From the NCBI GenBank assembly GCA_965201045.1, contig OZ241746.1, forward strand, positions 5,146,001-5,210,000: DNA of 64,000 bases. Direction: 5' to 3'. Below, in pieces: positions 11,177 through 20,849 of the stretch; the first letter of the stretch is position 1; each line of letters opens with the position of its first letter. Source of the DNA: JAPORK01 sp026710285. Its GTDB lineage: Bacteria > Pseudomonadota > Gammaproteobacteria > Pseudomonadales > Endozoicomonadaceae. A model generated the notes under the pieces. It made no database searches and was not told the origin of the DNA. It saw only the letters and a list, made by a program, of their open reading frames with translations. The position numbers and the translations under genes are program-made.

Positions 11177-12664
11177 ATGAAAAAGTTTATAGATTATAAT
11201 TTAATTTTAATAATCAAATGCTTATCAAAAAATAAAAAAGCAGTAAAAAAAATATTTCACCTGTTTTTCCTGTCATTATTATTTTTTTGCCCGCTCTCTT
11301 TTGCTGTTTATGACATTTATATAATAAATATCATAAAGGACGGGGATGAAAAAACGCTTGAGCAATTAATAAAAACAGGTCTTGATATTAATAAAAGTCT
11401 GTGCAGAGAAGAAGACGATTCTTTTTTTCCGATCCCTGTTAATTGCTACACACCGCTTATGGTAGCTATTGAGTATGGACAAATAAATATAGTGAAAAAC
11501 CTCATTAACAAAGGCGCTACAGTTGATGCAACGGGCTATAATGGTATAACACCATTAACCTATGCAGCATGGTGTGGGCATAGAGATATTATCATGTTTT
11601 TAATTTGCAAAGGGCATAGTATAGATGGAATAACCCTTCAGAGGCATCATACACCCTTAACATATTCAATAAAGAATAAACAGCGAAATACCACACAGCT
11701 TCTTATTCAACAAGGTGCCAATGTAAATAAATCAGGCTTCATATATCCACCTTTAATAAGGGCAGTATTGAACAATGATATTGAAACTGTAAAACTATTG
11801 CTTGCTAATAATGCAGATGTAGATGTAAAGTGCGATGATTTAGGTACAACATCTTTAATGTATTCATCAGCAAAAGCAGAAAGGATAAATATTACGAAGT
11901 TTCTTATTAAAAATGGAGCCAATGTAAATGCACAGAGTAGTTGTGGTGAAACGCCTCTAATGTTCGCAGCAAAGGGAGGAAGCATATCAACTGTCATGTA
12001 TTTGCTTGAACATAAAGCCAGTGTGAATACAAAATCGTTTACTGGCAGTACAGCTTTAATGTATGCAGCAGGAAGGGGTAATCCTGAAGTTGTAAAATGT
12101 TTGATTGAAAACGGAGCCGATGTAAATATACAAAATGAGGATGGTTGTAATGCTTTAATCTATGCAATGAAAAACGAGTATGGGTTACACAATATGGTAC
12201 TTCTGGATGGTGCACATGCTGATTTTGATATAAATAATCCAGCTAATATAAAGGCTTTACAGTGTGCATTCCAAACATACAAAGACTATGAATATGAGGA
12301 AGATAGTTTGGTTAATATCAAAACGCTGGTGCGGTATTTGGAGAAAATATCTGAATATTCTGTAAAGCGTTGTGGTCTGAAAAAGAAACAAAGCCTTTTT
12401 ATTTGCCATGAAAATAAAGATATTTTCATAACAGATATCTCTGTTTTAAAAAAAATACGCTTACCCTGTCCGCTGCAGGAAATGGCAGGCAGTGTGATAC
12501 GAAAAACGATTAGCTATGCTGATAATAATGAACGAATAGCACATAGCAATTTACCCGCTCATATTATTAATTATCTGAGTGAGGATACACCACCACTATC
12601 ATTCAGGTGCCGTATGAAGCTGGAGGATATTATAGACCGAGCAGAAAATAATGAGGATTCCTGA
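11177..12664 (+). CDS. Ankyrin-repeat exported protein with SOCS-box-like C-terminus, copy 4
   Basis: A 495-residue paralog, again 1702 bp from the previous copy. Upstream in-frame codons (TTG at 11162, then ATGATG) give MMMYS before the conserved MKKFIDYNLILIIKCL start, so the ATG at 11177 is preferred by family comparison. The signal sequence ends CPLSFAV. The ankyrin repeats differ from copy 3 at many positions, for example the repeat reading GSTALMYAAGRGNPEVVKCL. The C-terminal SOCS-like segment is at 12470-12577, with PLQEMAGSVIRK and LPAHIINYL. The spacer after it (12665-12876) is the standard array spacer with the hairpin pair. Confidence 0.85.
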   Translation: MKKFIDYNLILIIKCLSKNKKAVKKIFHLFFLSLLFFCPLSFAVYDIYIINIIKDGDEKTLEQLIKTGLDINKSLCREEDDSFFPIPVNCYTPLMVAIEYGQINIVKNLINKGATVDATGYNGITPLTYAAWCGHRDIIMFLICKGHSIDGITLQRHHTPLTYSIKNKQRNTTQLLIQQGANVNKSGFIYPPLIRAVLNNDIETVKLLLANNADVDVKCDDLGTTSLMYSSAKAERINITKFLIKNGANVNAQSSCGETPLMFAAKGGSISTVMYLLEHKASVNTKSFTGSTALMYAAGRGNPEVVKCLIENGADVNIQNEDGCNALIYAMKNEYGLHNMVLLDGAHADFDINNPANIKALQCAFQTYKDYEYEEDSLVNIKTLVRYLEKISEYSVKRCGLKKKQSLFICHENKDIFITDISVLKKIRLPCPLQEMAGSVIRKTISYADNNERIAHSNLPAHIINYLSEDTPPLSFRCRMKLEDIIDRAENNEDS

Positions 12665-12876
12665 CCGGTATAGTATGATACGGTCAACCTGTAAAGTTGA
12701 TCTGTTAAACCAGCATGATGATTACATTCAAATTTAAAAAATAAACTGATAATGCACACTATTTTTTGCAAAATACCAATGCGTGTGCTTTTTTATATGT
12801 TTAAAATAAATTTTTATAATTAATTGTTATAAAAAATCAGGTATCAACTAATAATTAATAACTTTTGATATGTAGT

Positions 12877-14172
12877 ATGAAAAAGTTTATAGATCATAAT
12901 TTAATTTTAATAATTAAGTGCTTATCAAAAAATAAAAAAGCAGTAAAAAAAATATTTCACCTGCTTTTCCTGTCATTACTATTTTTTTGTCCGGTTTCTT
13001 TTGCCATGAATGACAGTGTGGTAATTGATATTATAAAGAGAGGAGATCAGGAAGCTATTCAGCAATTAATCAAAGACGGTAGTCTTGGAGTTAATCAAAT
13101 TTTATGCTTCGCAGAAGATTGTCATTTTTGTGGTGAAATCTCTTGTACACTACTTTTGATTGCTATCAGATATGGACATACAAAAATAGCAGAAAATCTA
13201 ATTGATGCCGGAGCTGAAATAAATCAACAACAGACCCATCATTGTATAACACCACTCATGTATGCAGCCGTATTTGGACATAAAGAAATTATAATGTTGT
13301 TGATTAGCAGAGGTGCTGATATACATGCAAAGGATCAATTTGATAAGACAGCTTTGATGTATGCAGCAGAAAACGGTAATACCGAAACTGTAGCATTTCT
13401 GGTTGAAAATAAAGCTAATTTAGATGCAAAAGATAAATACAATAATACAGCTTTAATGTCTGCTGTGAGAAAAAAACACAAACAAGTTGTGACGTATTTA
13501 CTTAATAATCATGCAGATGTAAATATACAAAATAAACAGGGTAAAACAGCTTTAATGTTTGCAGTCAAAGGAGATACAGAAATTTTAAAACTTCTGATTG
13601 ATTATGGAGTTGATGTTAACTTGCAGGACATATGGGGTAAAACTGCTTTAACTCTGGTAATGGATGCGCCAGAAGAAGCCTGTAATCCGGATCATTTGGT
13701 TAAACTGACATTTCTGAGTAATGCTCATGCCGATTTTGATATAAATAATCCAGTTCACAGAGATGCGTTACAATGTGCATTTAAAAACTATAAAAGTCAT
13801 CCTGCTTCTTTCAAAATTCTTCTTCATTACTTAGAAAAAGTGTCTGTATATTCTGTAAAAACCGGAAAACAACAGACACAAAACCTTTATATTGGTCAAC
13901 AAACAGATGGATCAACGCATGAATATCTTCTTATTGAGGATATCTCTTCTGCGCTGGAAAAATTACACTTATCCTGTCCACTTCAGGAAATGGCAGGAAG
14001 TGTAATACGTAAAGAAATTGGTCTGAATGATTGCAATGAACGAATAGCAGATATTTCTTTACCGCATCATCTCATTAGTTATCTGAGTGAGGAAGCGCCA
14101 CCATTATCATTTAAATGCCGTATGGTTTTGGACGGTATTATAGCTCAAATAAAAGATAACAGTGATTTCTGA
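12877..14172 (+). CDS. Ankyrin-repeat exported protein with SOCS-box-like C-terminus, copy 5
   Basis: A 431-residue last member of the array. Its first 45 residues match the array (MKKFIDHNLILIIKCL; signal sequence ending CPVSFA), but the body is strongly diverged. Its repeats are closer to consensus ankyrin (DKTALMYAAENGNTETVAFL, GKTALMFAVKGDTEILKLL) and it is about 65 residues shorter. The C-terminus keeps the family signature at 13978-14085: PLQEMAGSVIRK and LPHHLISYL. Conservation of only the signal sequence and the last 65 residues across a very different ankyrin body is the best internal evidence that the C-terminal segment is a functional domain. The ankyrin body resembles the gene at 26418 as much as the array copies. 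Confidence 0.87.
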   Translation: MKKFIDHNLILIIKCLSKNKKAVKKIFHLLFLSLLFFCPVSFAMNDSVVIDIIKRGDQEAIQQLIKDGSLGVNQILCFAEDCHFCGEISCTLLLIAIRYGHTKIAENLIDAGAEINQQQTHHCITPLMYAAVFGHKEIIMLLISRGADIHAKDQFDKTALMYAAENGNTETVAFLVENKANLDAKDKYNNTALMSAVRKKHKQVVTYLLNNHADVNIQNKQGKTALMFAVKGDTEILKLLIDYGVDVNLQDIWGKTALTLVMDAPEEACNPDHLVKLTFLSNAHADFDINNPVHRDALQCAFKNYKSHPASFKILLHYLEKVSVYSVKTGKQQTQNLYIGQQTDGSTHEYLLIEDISSALEKLHLSCPLQEMAGSVIRKEIGLNDCNERIADISLPHHLISYLSEEAPPLSFKCRMVLDGIIAQIKDNSDF

Positions 14173-14283
14173 CATATGTATAATAATTCATATTTATCTT
14201 CTGTCTGATTATCTGCTTTATAAATTTTCTGACAAGGGAAACCGGTTATTACCATGCACGTAGTAAAACCTCGCCCTTCAGGA

Positions 14284-14522
14284 CTTGTCTCTTAGTCACA
14301 TTTTCTAAACGCTGATTTTTATTCACAGGTTTATTTTCTGCTAAATATACCAATCTTTATTGAATGCACCGTGGGTTGAGCCTGTCGAAACCCAGAGACC
14401 AAAAGCAGCTAGGCTTCGACAGGCTCAGCCCACGGTATTATGTCAAAAAGGTTGGTATATTCAGTAACAGGCAATTTGCCAGGATAAAAATGAGAACTTA
14501 AAAAATGTAACTAAGAGACAAG
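14284..14522. mobile_element. MITE-like foldback element with 21-bp terminal inverted repeats
   Basis: The left end CTTGTCTCTTAGTCACATTT (14284-) and right end (14502-14522, AAAATGTAACTAAGAGACAA) are inverted repeats of 21 bp with one mismatch. Inside are more nested inverted segments: ATATACCAA near 14345 against TTGGTATAT near 14452, and a 22-bp REP-type palindrome (14368-14389 / 14415-14436) built around GAGCCTGTCGAA. There is no coding capacity, so a transposase would have to act in trans. The left end recurs at 52141-52159 and 53963-53981 without a matching right end. Part of the interior recurs at 42733-42850. No clear target duplication was seen. Confidence 0.7.
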
Positions 14523-15443
14523 GCTGAGCGGAGTGGGTCCACAGTGCATTCAGCAAAGGTTGTATTCATTAGGAGACAGACCTGCCGGAGTAAAACCGGT
14601 GTTTAAAGAATGTGACGAAGAGAAAGCTTCTACACAGGGAGAAAGCAGTGATGGCAACAGGACTAAAAGCCCTGTCTTACCTGATAACGGCGGAGTATGG
14701 CAGAAGTTGTTGGGATCATAAAGCTATGAAATTATGCTGCACAGAAGTACAGCCAAAAGGCTCATTGTGCATGTATAGAGCAAATAAATGAGTCTGGTAT
14801 GATATAAAAAATTGTTTTATAAGGTTTTTGTAGCTATAAATCTAAATTGTTGCTCTTTTGAATAATTTTTATAAAAAAAATCAAACAATAAATGATTACA
14901 TAATATAGAATGGCTTATTACAATTTCTATATAGCTGAACTCAGGCTTTACATCATATCTGTATAGAAGCAAAATTTTTATTATTGGTGTTACACATAAA
15001 AGAGTATTTTTATTATTAATGTGGTGTACAATACGCAAGATGAATAACAAGTTTTTTGATTTTTACAACAATAGCATCACCAGTTTTTTAAGCAAAGCTA
15101 CAACGAGAAGGTTATCCGGTTTATTGCATATTATTGCCTTCTGTAACAACAGGATCAACTCTTTTTTTTCTGAAAAAAGTAGAATTATCAAAAACTTATG
15201 GAAAGATACAACAACGATTACCAGGAAAATACAGACAAATCGTATGTTTATGTCTGTGTATTCAAAATTCAGACAGGAATGTTTATTGTTAAAGTATCAG
15301 ATACATACTTTTGGATTAAAGTCAATATCTTACATCAACACTCCCAGAGAAATCTCTGAATTGTATAAAAAATCAGAAGTAACATATTGCATCATATTAA
15401 TGATTAACAATGAAATATTTCAGTCAGGAGAAATAAAGAGTTC
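14523..15443. other. Decayed non-coding region between the MITE and the Lon-like gene
   Basis: About 900 bp without a convincing gene. Just left of the MITE, 14262-14283 (TAAAACCTCGCCCTTCAGGA) resembles the left-end hairpin of the tnpB element at 44636-44661, so the MITE may have landed in a dead IS605-type end. To its right, a 62-codon frame (14533-14721) contains PAGVKPVFKECDEEKA and could be a remnant of the same element, but I cannot confirm this. A 147-codon frame at 15019-15462 overlaps the next gene start and has no recognisable features. Confidence 0.4.
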
Positions 15444-17846
15444 ATGGATATTAGCGTCATGAAAAAACTGGCATTAACCACAAGCCAATTGACTAACAAA
15501 CAATCTGAAAAAACGCTTACAGTCAAAAGCAGAGGTAAATCTAATAAATCTCCGGGTATATTAGATCAAAAACGGGCTATTACTGCTTTTGAATTTGGGC
15601 TTGCTGTAAAAAATCCCAGCTACAATATTTATGCCATGGGAGAAAGTGGTACGGGACGTACTGCTTATATTCGCTATTATCTTGAAGAGAAGGCTAAAAA
15701 CATAAAATCTTCCAATGACTGGGTCTACGTTAATAATTTTGATCAGCCAAGACGACCACGTGCAATTTCCCTGCCTGCGGGTAAAGGTTCTGTGTTAAAA
15801 GAAGATTTTAATACCTTGATAAACAGTTTGCTGGACACATTTCCCACGGTCTTTGAGAATCTTGCTTACCAGCAGCAAAAAAGTGAAATTGAGCATCAGT
15901 TTAATAAAACATATGACCAGGTAATTGATCGCATTGAACAAAAAGCATTAAAGCATAATATTGCCCTGTTCAGAGAATCTTCCTCGCTTACTTTTGTACC
16001 GATGAAAAAAGGCAAAACCATGGAGGAAACGGAGTTTGCCAGGTTACCAGATAAAGAGAGAATACGCTTTAATAATCACATTACTGCACTTGAAGCCATG
16101 TTAAGTAGTGAACTGGCAGAGATGCCACAATGGAAACGAAATTCAAGAGAATTGTTAAGAAAACTTAACTATAAAACGATCGATAAAGCAATTATCCCCT
16201 TGATTACACCACTAAAAAACAAATACAAAGAACATAAAGCACTGCTTGATTTTTTTGATACACTCGCAAAAGATTTACATGTAGCTATAATGGAACATCT
16301 TGCTGACGAACGCGGGCTTGAATTTCGTGAAGATGCCAATAAGCGTAACTATTTAAAAGAACGCTATATTCCGAATGTTATTGTTGAAAATAAAAAAAAT
16401 GATGTTGCACCGGTTATTTTTGAAAATCATCCTACCTACAGGAATCTCTTTGGGCGGGTTGAATATACAACAGAAATGGGCTCATTAGTCACTAATTATT
16501 CACAGATATGTGCCGGTAGTCTGCACAGAGCCAATGGTGGTTTTTTGGTGCTGGAAGCTGCTAAATTGCTTGAAGAGCCTTTTACCTGGGAAGCATTAAA
16601 GCGCGCACTAAAAGATAAACAGCTAACTATCGAGCCACCACCATCAGAACTTAACTTTATCAATACTGTTTCGCTATCCCCTGAAATCATTCCACTCGAT
16701 GTTAAAATTATTCTCATTGGTTCCAGGCAAATCTACTATCTTTTACAGGAGCATGATCACGATTTTCATCAACTATTTAGTATTCTTGCAGACTTTGATT
16801 CCCATATCAAACGAACTCCTGAGCATATCAAGACATTTATTCATTCATTGCAAAACTGGGCTGAATCGCAAAATATTCCACCGATTACAGCCAGTGCCTT
16901 CGCAAGGCTGATAGAACACAGCTCACGACTTGCTGAACATAAAGAAGAGTTAACCGCACATGTGGATGATATTTATAATTTGATCAGAGAAGCAGATTAT
17001 CTTCGCAGTAAAACAAGAAACCGAAAAATAAATCATCAACATATTCAGGCTGCACTTAAGAGTAGAGAAGAACGTACTAATCGTATTAGCCGTGCAATCC
17101 TCAAAGATATTGTGGAAAATAATATTTTAATTGATACTAAAGGTCAGCAAACAGGGAAAATCAATGGTCTGACAGTGCTTTCTGTAGGCGACACCTGTTT
17201 TGGTTCTCCGGCAAGAATTACTGCAACCGTCTATGCCGGCTCTCACGGTATTGTAGATATTGAACGTGAGGTTCAGCTTGGGCAGGCTATTCATTCGAAA
17301 GGTGTAATGATTTTAACCGGCTATCTTGGCAATAAATATACACAAGAGTTCGTGATGAATGTTTCAGCTAATATCGCATTAGAACAGTCTTATGGTTATG
17401 TTGATGGCGACAGCGCTTCTCTGGCAGAACTTTGTTGTTTGATTTCAGCACTAACAAAGCTACCTATTGATCAGGGGATTGCAGTAACCGGATCTATCAA
17501 TCAGTATGGTGAAGTACAGGCTGTTGGTGGTGTTAATGAAAAAATAGAAGGCTTTTTTGACCTGTGTAATACGCGTAAACTAACAGGACAGCAGGGTGTT
17601 ATTATTCCTAAAGCTAACATTAATAATCTGATGTTAGATGACCGTGTAATTGATGCGGTTGAAAAAGGAAAATTTATTGTTTATGCCGTGGAAGAGGTCG
17701 ATCAGGCTATCGAAATTTTAATGAAAAATAGCAGCGGAAAACAGGATAAAAAAGGTAAGTATCCAAAAGACAGTATTAACTATCTTGTTATGCAGCGGCT
17801 GAAAACTATTTCAGAAATGAACAAAGATACAGATAATCAGGAATAA
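15444..17846 (+). CDS. Lon-like ATP-dependent protease (LonB/YcbZ type)
   Basis: An 800-residue AAA+ serine-lysine protease of the COG1067 type, which degrades misfolded or regulatory proteins in the cytosol. The P-loop is GESGTGRT at residues 66-73, with Arg at the usual Lys position, as I recall is common in this branch. A long helical insertion follows, rich in charged residues. The C-terminal Lon protease domain has the catalytic Ser657 in DGDSAS and Lys700 in GGVNEKIEG. Their 43-residue spacing equals that of the E. coli Lon dyad. The start at 15444 has AGGAG at 15426-15430 (a rather long 13-nt spacing); the Met six codons later is an alternative. It is transcribed alone, with no related neighbour. 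Confidence 0.92.
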   Translation: MDISVMKKLALTTSQLTNKQSEKTLTVKSRGKSNKSPGILDQKRAITAFEFGLAVKNPSYNIYAMGESGTGRTAYIRYYLEEKAKNIKSSNDWVYVNNFDQPRRPRAISLPAGKGSVLKEDFNTLINSLLDTFPTVFENLAYQQQKSEIEHQFNKTYDQVIDRIEQKALKHNIALFRESSSLTFVPMKKGKTMEETEFARLPDKERIRFNNHITALEAMLSSELAEMPQWKRNSRELLRKLNYKTIDKAIIPLITPLKNKYKEHKALLDFFDTLAKDLHVAIMEHLADERGLEFREDANKRNYLKERYIPNVIVENKKNDVAPVIFENHPTYRNLFGRVEYTTEMGSLVTNYSQICAGSLHRANGGFLVLEAAKLLEEPFTWEALKRALKDKQLTIEPPPSELNFINTVSLSPEIIPLDVKIILIGSRQIYYLLQEHDHDFHQLFSILADFDSHIKRTPEHIKTFIHSLQNWAESQNIPPITASAFARLIEHSSRLAEHKEELTAHVDDIYNLIREADYLRSKTRNRKINHQHIQAALKSREERTNRISRAILKDIVENNILIDTKGQQTGKINGLTVLSVGDTCFGSPARITATVYAGSHGIVDIEREVQLGQAIHSKGVMILTGYLGNKYTQEFVMNVSANIALEQSYGYVDGDSASLAELCCLISALTKLPIDQGIAVTGSINQYGEVQAVGGVNEKIEGFFDLCNTRKLTGQQGVIIPKANINNLMLDDRVIDAVEKGKFIVYAVEEVDQAIEILMKNSSGKQDKKGKYPKDSINYLVMQRLKTISEMNKDTDNQE

Positions 17847-18342
17847 ACGGAGCATCAGATCAGAGGCTCTGAATGCAGATGCCTGTATCAATTACTGTAT
17901 TGAACGGGGAGAACAGACAATAACAAATAATTAGTTGACAGTTGATAAGACATTACATGCCCATAAAAGTTTATGTAAAAGTGCACTTCACTGCATATCA
18001 GCCAGGTCAAAAAGACTAAACACAGACCGAACTCATATTGTTTATGAAGACCTGTTATACAGGTAAAAAAAGATCTTATCCTGTACGGGTAGTTACCTTG
18101 CAAAAATTTGCAGCATAATCATTGGCATGATAATACAAATGAGGATAGAATGTAAGCTTTATCAACATCACTTTTTGAAATAAAGCCTCTGTTTATATTT
18201 TAAGCATACTATTTGTCGGTAAATTGTTGGTAAACCTGCAGATGGAAAACAAGTAAAACAGAGTCATTTTTATAAAAGATCTGAATAGTTGCTAATCAGA
18301 CATTATATACAATCGTTTCGACAGACAGGAAACATATTTAAA
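17847..18342. other. Intergenic region, nothing recognised
   Basis: About 500 bp between the Lon-like gene and grxD. No gene, RNA, clear terminator or repeat is visible. The grxD promoter must lie here, but I cannot point to it with confidence. Confidence 0.5.
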
Positions 18343-18708
18343 ATGAGTGACAATATTTTAGAACAAATCAAAGGGCAAATTAATTCAAATCCTGTTTTAA
18401 TTTATATGAAAGGATCGCCCCAAATGCCTCAGTGTGGCTTTTCTCAGCGCGCAGTACAGGCACTAATACAGTGTGGAGAACCTTTTGCATTTGTTGATAT
18501 TTTATCTCATCCGGAAATTCGGGCAAAACTACCTGAATATGCAAGCTGGCCTACCTTCCCACAACTATGGTTGAATGGTGAGTTAATCGGCGGATGTGAT
18601 ATTATTACCGAGCTGTTTGAAAAAGGCGAATTACAACCTATGATCAAACAGGCAATTGCTTTAACATCAAAAAAAACAGATGATGAATCAACAAGCTCAA
18701 TAAATTAA
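18343..18708 (+). CDS. grxD: Monothiol glutaredoxin Grx4 (GrxD)
   Basis: A 121-residue monothiol glutaredoxin. It binds a [2Fe-2S] cluster with glutathione (often with BolA) and acts in iron-sulfur cluster delivery in the cytosol. The CGFS active site is at residues 31-34, preceded by YMKGSPQMPQ and followed by the typical WPTFPQLWLNGELIGGCDI glutathione-binding part. I chose the ATG of MSDNILEQIK at 18343 rather than the in-frame upstream start at 18289 because it matches the family N-terminus. CAGGAAAC lies about 13 nt upstream. The length is close to the usual 115 residues, with a short Ser/Thr-rich tail. It stands alone, with about 500-600 bp of non-coding sequence on each side. Confidence 0.95.
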   Translation: MSDNILEQIKGQINSNPVLIYMKGSPQMPQCGFSQRAVQALIQCGEPFAFVDILSHPEIRAKLPEYASWPTFPQLWLNGELIGGCDIITELFEKGELQPMIKQAIALTSKKTDDESTSSIN

Positions 18709-19303
18709 AAATGATAATGCCTCTGATAATTGTGTCCGCTTATTAAATACAGTTATATTTATTTTTTTATTTAAAAAAGCTGTATAGACGCTTTTGACAG
18801 AGTGCATTTTTTTAATAAAAATTACTAAACTTAATTGCTTTACTGCATGTTAGCTTTAAGCAAAATTTTGATAAACATGCTATGCTTTTAACAATTATAT
18901 TTGATGTTTTTGTGCCAGTTTAATATTCTACATTTATCACAATCATTCTGTTAAAAAATGTTTATCAGCTTTGATCGTAATGATCTGATTTGTACACCAG
19001 GTTCTAACCTTGTATAGCAGGGATAAGTTGTCAGGTTCATTAGGGTACAATTAATGAAATTAATGTGAGGTTGTATCAAGCCAAAGATATTAACATTTTA
19101 TACAATACATTAATGCAACTTTATCTGTAAAATCAATTCCAAATAAAACTCACTGCAAAATGCAGACGATACATACAGGTTTATTTAATCCATTTGAGTC
19201 GAAAAATACTTTTTTTAACTGAAAATTTTGTTTAGCATATTACAAAATGTTGATATGAATAATTATCTTAGAGCTTAAGCTTGCCGGTGATAAGTAGAGA
19301 AAA
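18709..19303. other. Intergenic region, nothing recognised
   Basis: About 600 bp of AT-rich sequence between grxD and manA. I see no gene, RNA, repeat or clear regulatory site. Confidence 0.5.
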
Positions 19304-20527
19304 ATGATGCAAATAGACTATCCGTTAAAATTAAAAAATATACAAATGCATTATTCCTGGGGTAATAAAAGCGAATTGCAACGTTTGTTTGATATCGCAC
19401 CTGAAAATAATTTACCACAAGCAGAATTGTGGATAGGCGCTCATCCCAAAGCACCTTCCACGGCAGAATTAGATGATGGAAATCTAATTACTCTGGATAA
19501 ACTGATAGCCTCACATACTGAAAATATTATGGGTGTTAAAGACAAAGAGTTTCCTTTTTTATTTAAGTTGCTTTCTGCAAACACACCGCTTTCTATTCAG
19601 GTACATCCCGATAAACATCAGGCAGCTGAAGGATTTAACCGGGAAAATCGTAAGGAAATTCCCATGGATGCTTCTTACCGTAATTATAAAGATGCCAACC
19701 ATAAGCCAGAAATGATTTATGCTGTAACTCCTTTTAAAGCGATGTGTGGATTCAGACCAATCCATGAAATCAAAGAATATCTGAACATATTAATAGATGA
19801 AGGTATTGATATTCCTTCATACCTGATAGGGTCCTGGTCACCTGAAAAAGAGTTACGATTACTGTTTGCATGGATGTTAAGCATGACAGAGCAGGAATGC
19901 ACAGAAATGATTGATAAAGTATTGCCGCTGACACAAAAATATAAGAGAGTAGAAGCATTTAATACCGTTGCATTACTGCATTATTATTACCCTTTTGACA
20001 GTGCTGTACTTTCTCCCTTTTGGCTCAATATAATTCATTTAAGTCCCGGAGAAGCCATGTTCATAGATGTGGGTTGTCCTCATGCTTACCTGAATGGTAC
20101 CGGAATAGAGGTGATGGCCAGCTCTGATAATGTGTTACGTGGTGGACTAACCAAAAAGCATATTGATGTTTTTGAACTACACAACATTGTTCGCTTTGAT
20201 ACTGTTAATATTACAAAAATCAATCCAATACCTTCTTTAAATAATGACATGCTAATTTTTCCTGCACCGGTTGATGATTTTTGTTTTATGCTCCTTACCA
20301 TAAAAAACAACTGGCACAGGAAGGCAGGAGCAATGCACACTCTATTTTGTATGGAAGGCAAAATTACAGTCACAGGAAAAGGTGTATCGGTTCTATTGAA
20401 AAAAGGTAAATCATGCCTATTACCGGCTGCATGCGAAGCAGAAATAAATGGTCATGGAAAACTGGCTGTAACCGGGGTGGGTAATATATCAGACAATATT
20501 GATGCTTTTAAATCTATGCAGGCATAA
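19304..20527 (+). CDS. manA: Mannose-6-phosphate isomerase, type I
   Basis: A 407-residue zinc-dependent isomerase interconverting fructose-6-phosphate and mannose-6-phosphate, which feeds GDP-mannose synthesis or mannose use. The family landmarks are present in order: MHYSWGNKSEL near the start, ELWIGAHPKAPS, the metal-binding SIQVHPDKHQA, the NHKPEM motif (metal-ligand Glu), then GCPHAYLNGTGIEVMASSDN, which carries the second metal-binding His and the catalytic region. The length is near the usual 390-400. The start ATGATG gives MMQIDYPL, and either Met would work. It is a single gene, followed by 322 bp without features and then the second RHS gene. Confidence 0.95.
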   Translation: MMQIDYPLKLKNIQMHYSWGNKSELQRLFDIAPENNLPQAELWIGAHPKAPSTAELDDGNLITLDKLIASHTENIMGVKDKEFPFLFKLLSANTPLSIQVHPDKHQAAEGFNRENRKEIPMDASYRNYKDANHKPEMIYAVTPFKAMCGFRPIHEIKEYLNILIDEGIDIPSYLIGSWSPEKELRLLFAWMLSMTEQECTEMIDKVLPLTQKYKRVEAFNTVALLHYYYPFDSAVLSPFWLNIIHLSPGEAMFIDVGCPHAYLNGTGIEVMASSDNVLRGGLTKKHIDVFELHNIVRFDTVNITKINPIPSLNNDMLIFPAPVDDFCFMLLTIKNNWHRKAGAMHTLFCMEGKITVTGKGVSVLLKKGKSCLLPAACEAEINGHGKLAVTGVGNISDNIDAFKSMQA

Positions 20528-20849
20528 CTAAATTATACGTTGCAGGGTCATTTTTATACGGTACCATTGCCTGAAAAAGAGACGATCTGATCACTTCCTG
20601 CTTATACAGTTGAATGCAAGACCCTAAAACACGAATTTTAACTTCTATCTGCTGATCTGTAATTGCAAAAAAACACACAACAACCTCAGATAAAAACAAA
20701 CAAGATTACAACATGCATAAAACCAATATCCATACGATATAGAATAAACAGGGTAAGCTACTATAAAGCAATGATCTTAAAAACACTCCCCTGTTTGGAG
20801 CTTTTGACCTATTATTATTTCTATCAACTGGTATTTCTTACATTCGATT
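20528..20849. other. Intergenic region upstream of the second RHS gene
   Basis: No gene is convincing here. A 113-codon frame that starts at 20663 runs into the RHS reading region in another frame and has no features. A segment near 20646-20675 (ATCTGCTGATCTG then AAAAAAACA) loosely resembles the sequence before the first RHS gene (66-90), which may be a relic of their common upstream region. Confidence 0.35.

Larger units (their letters stand above)
6068..14172 (+). repeat. Tandem gene array, period about 1.70 kb, five ankyrin genes
   Basis: Start codons at 6068, 7773, 9475, 11177 and 12877 are 1705, 1702, 1702 and 1700 bp apart. Each unit is a gene plus about 200 bp of spacer that is itself conserved (hairpins after the stop, an AAAAAATAAACTGATAATGC block, and a TAATAATTAATA block before the next start). 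Copies 1 and 2 are nearly identical over most of their length, and copies 3, 4 and 5 are progressively more diverged. This pattern fits repeated unequal crossing-over from one ancestral unit. Confidence 0.9.

Noticed and set aside
14533..14721. 62-codon frame with PAGVKPVFKECDEEKA
   Set aside because: Looks like the remnant of a mobile element end but I cannot match it to a family; kept only as a note in the intergenic entry.
14173..15443. CRISPR-like or tRNA content in repeat-rich gaps
   Set aside because: The repeats are inverted palindromes and direct pairs, not regularly spaced short direct repeats, and no cloverleaf sequence was found.
15019..15462. 147-codon plus-strand frame before the Lon-like gene
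   Set aside because: No ribosome-binding site, no recognisable motif, composition like AT-rich non-coding DNA, and it overlaps the start of the real gene.
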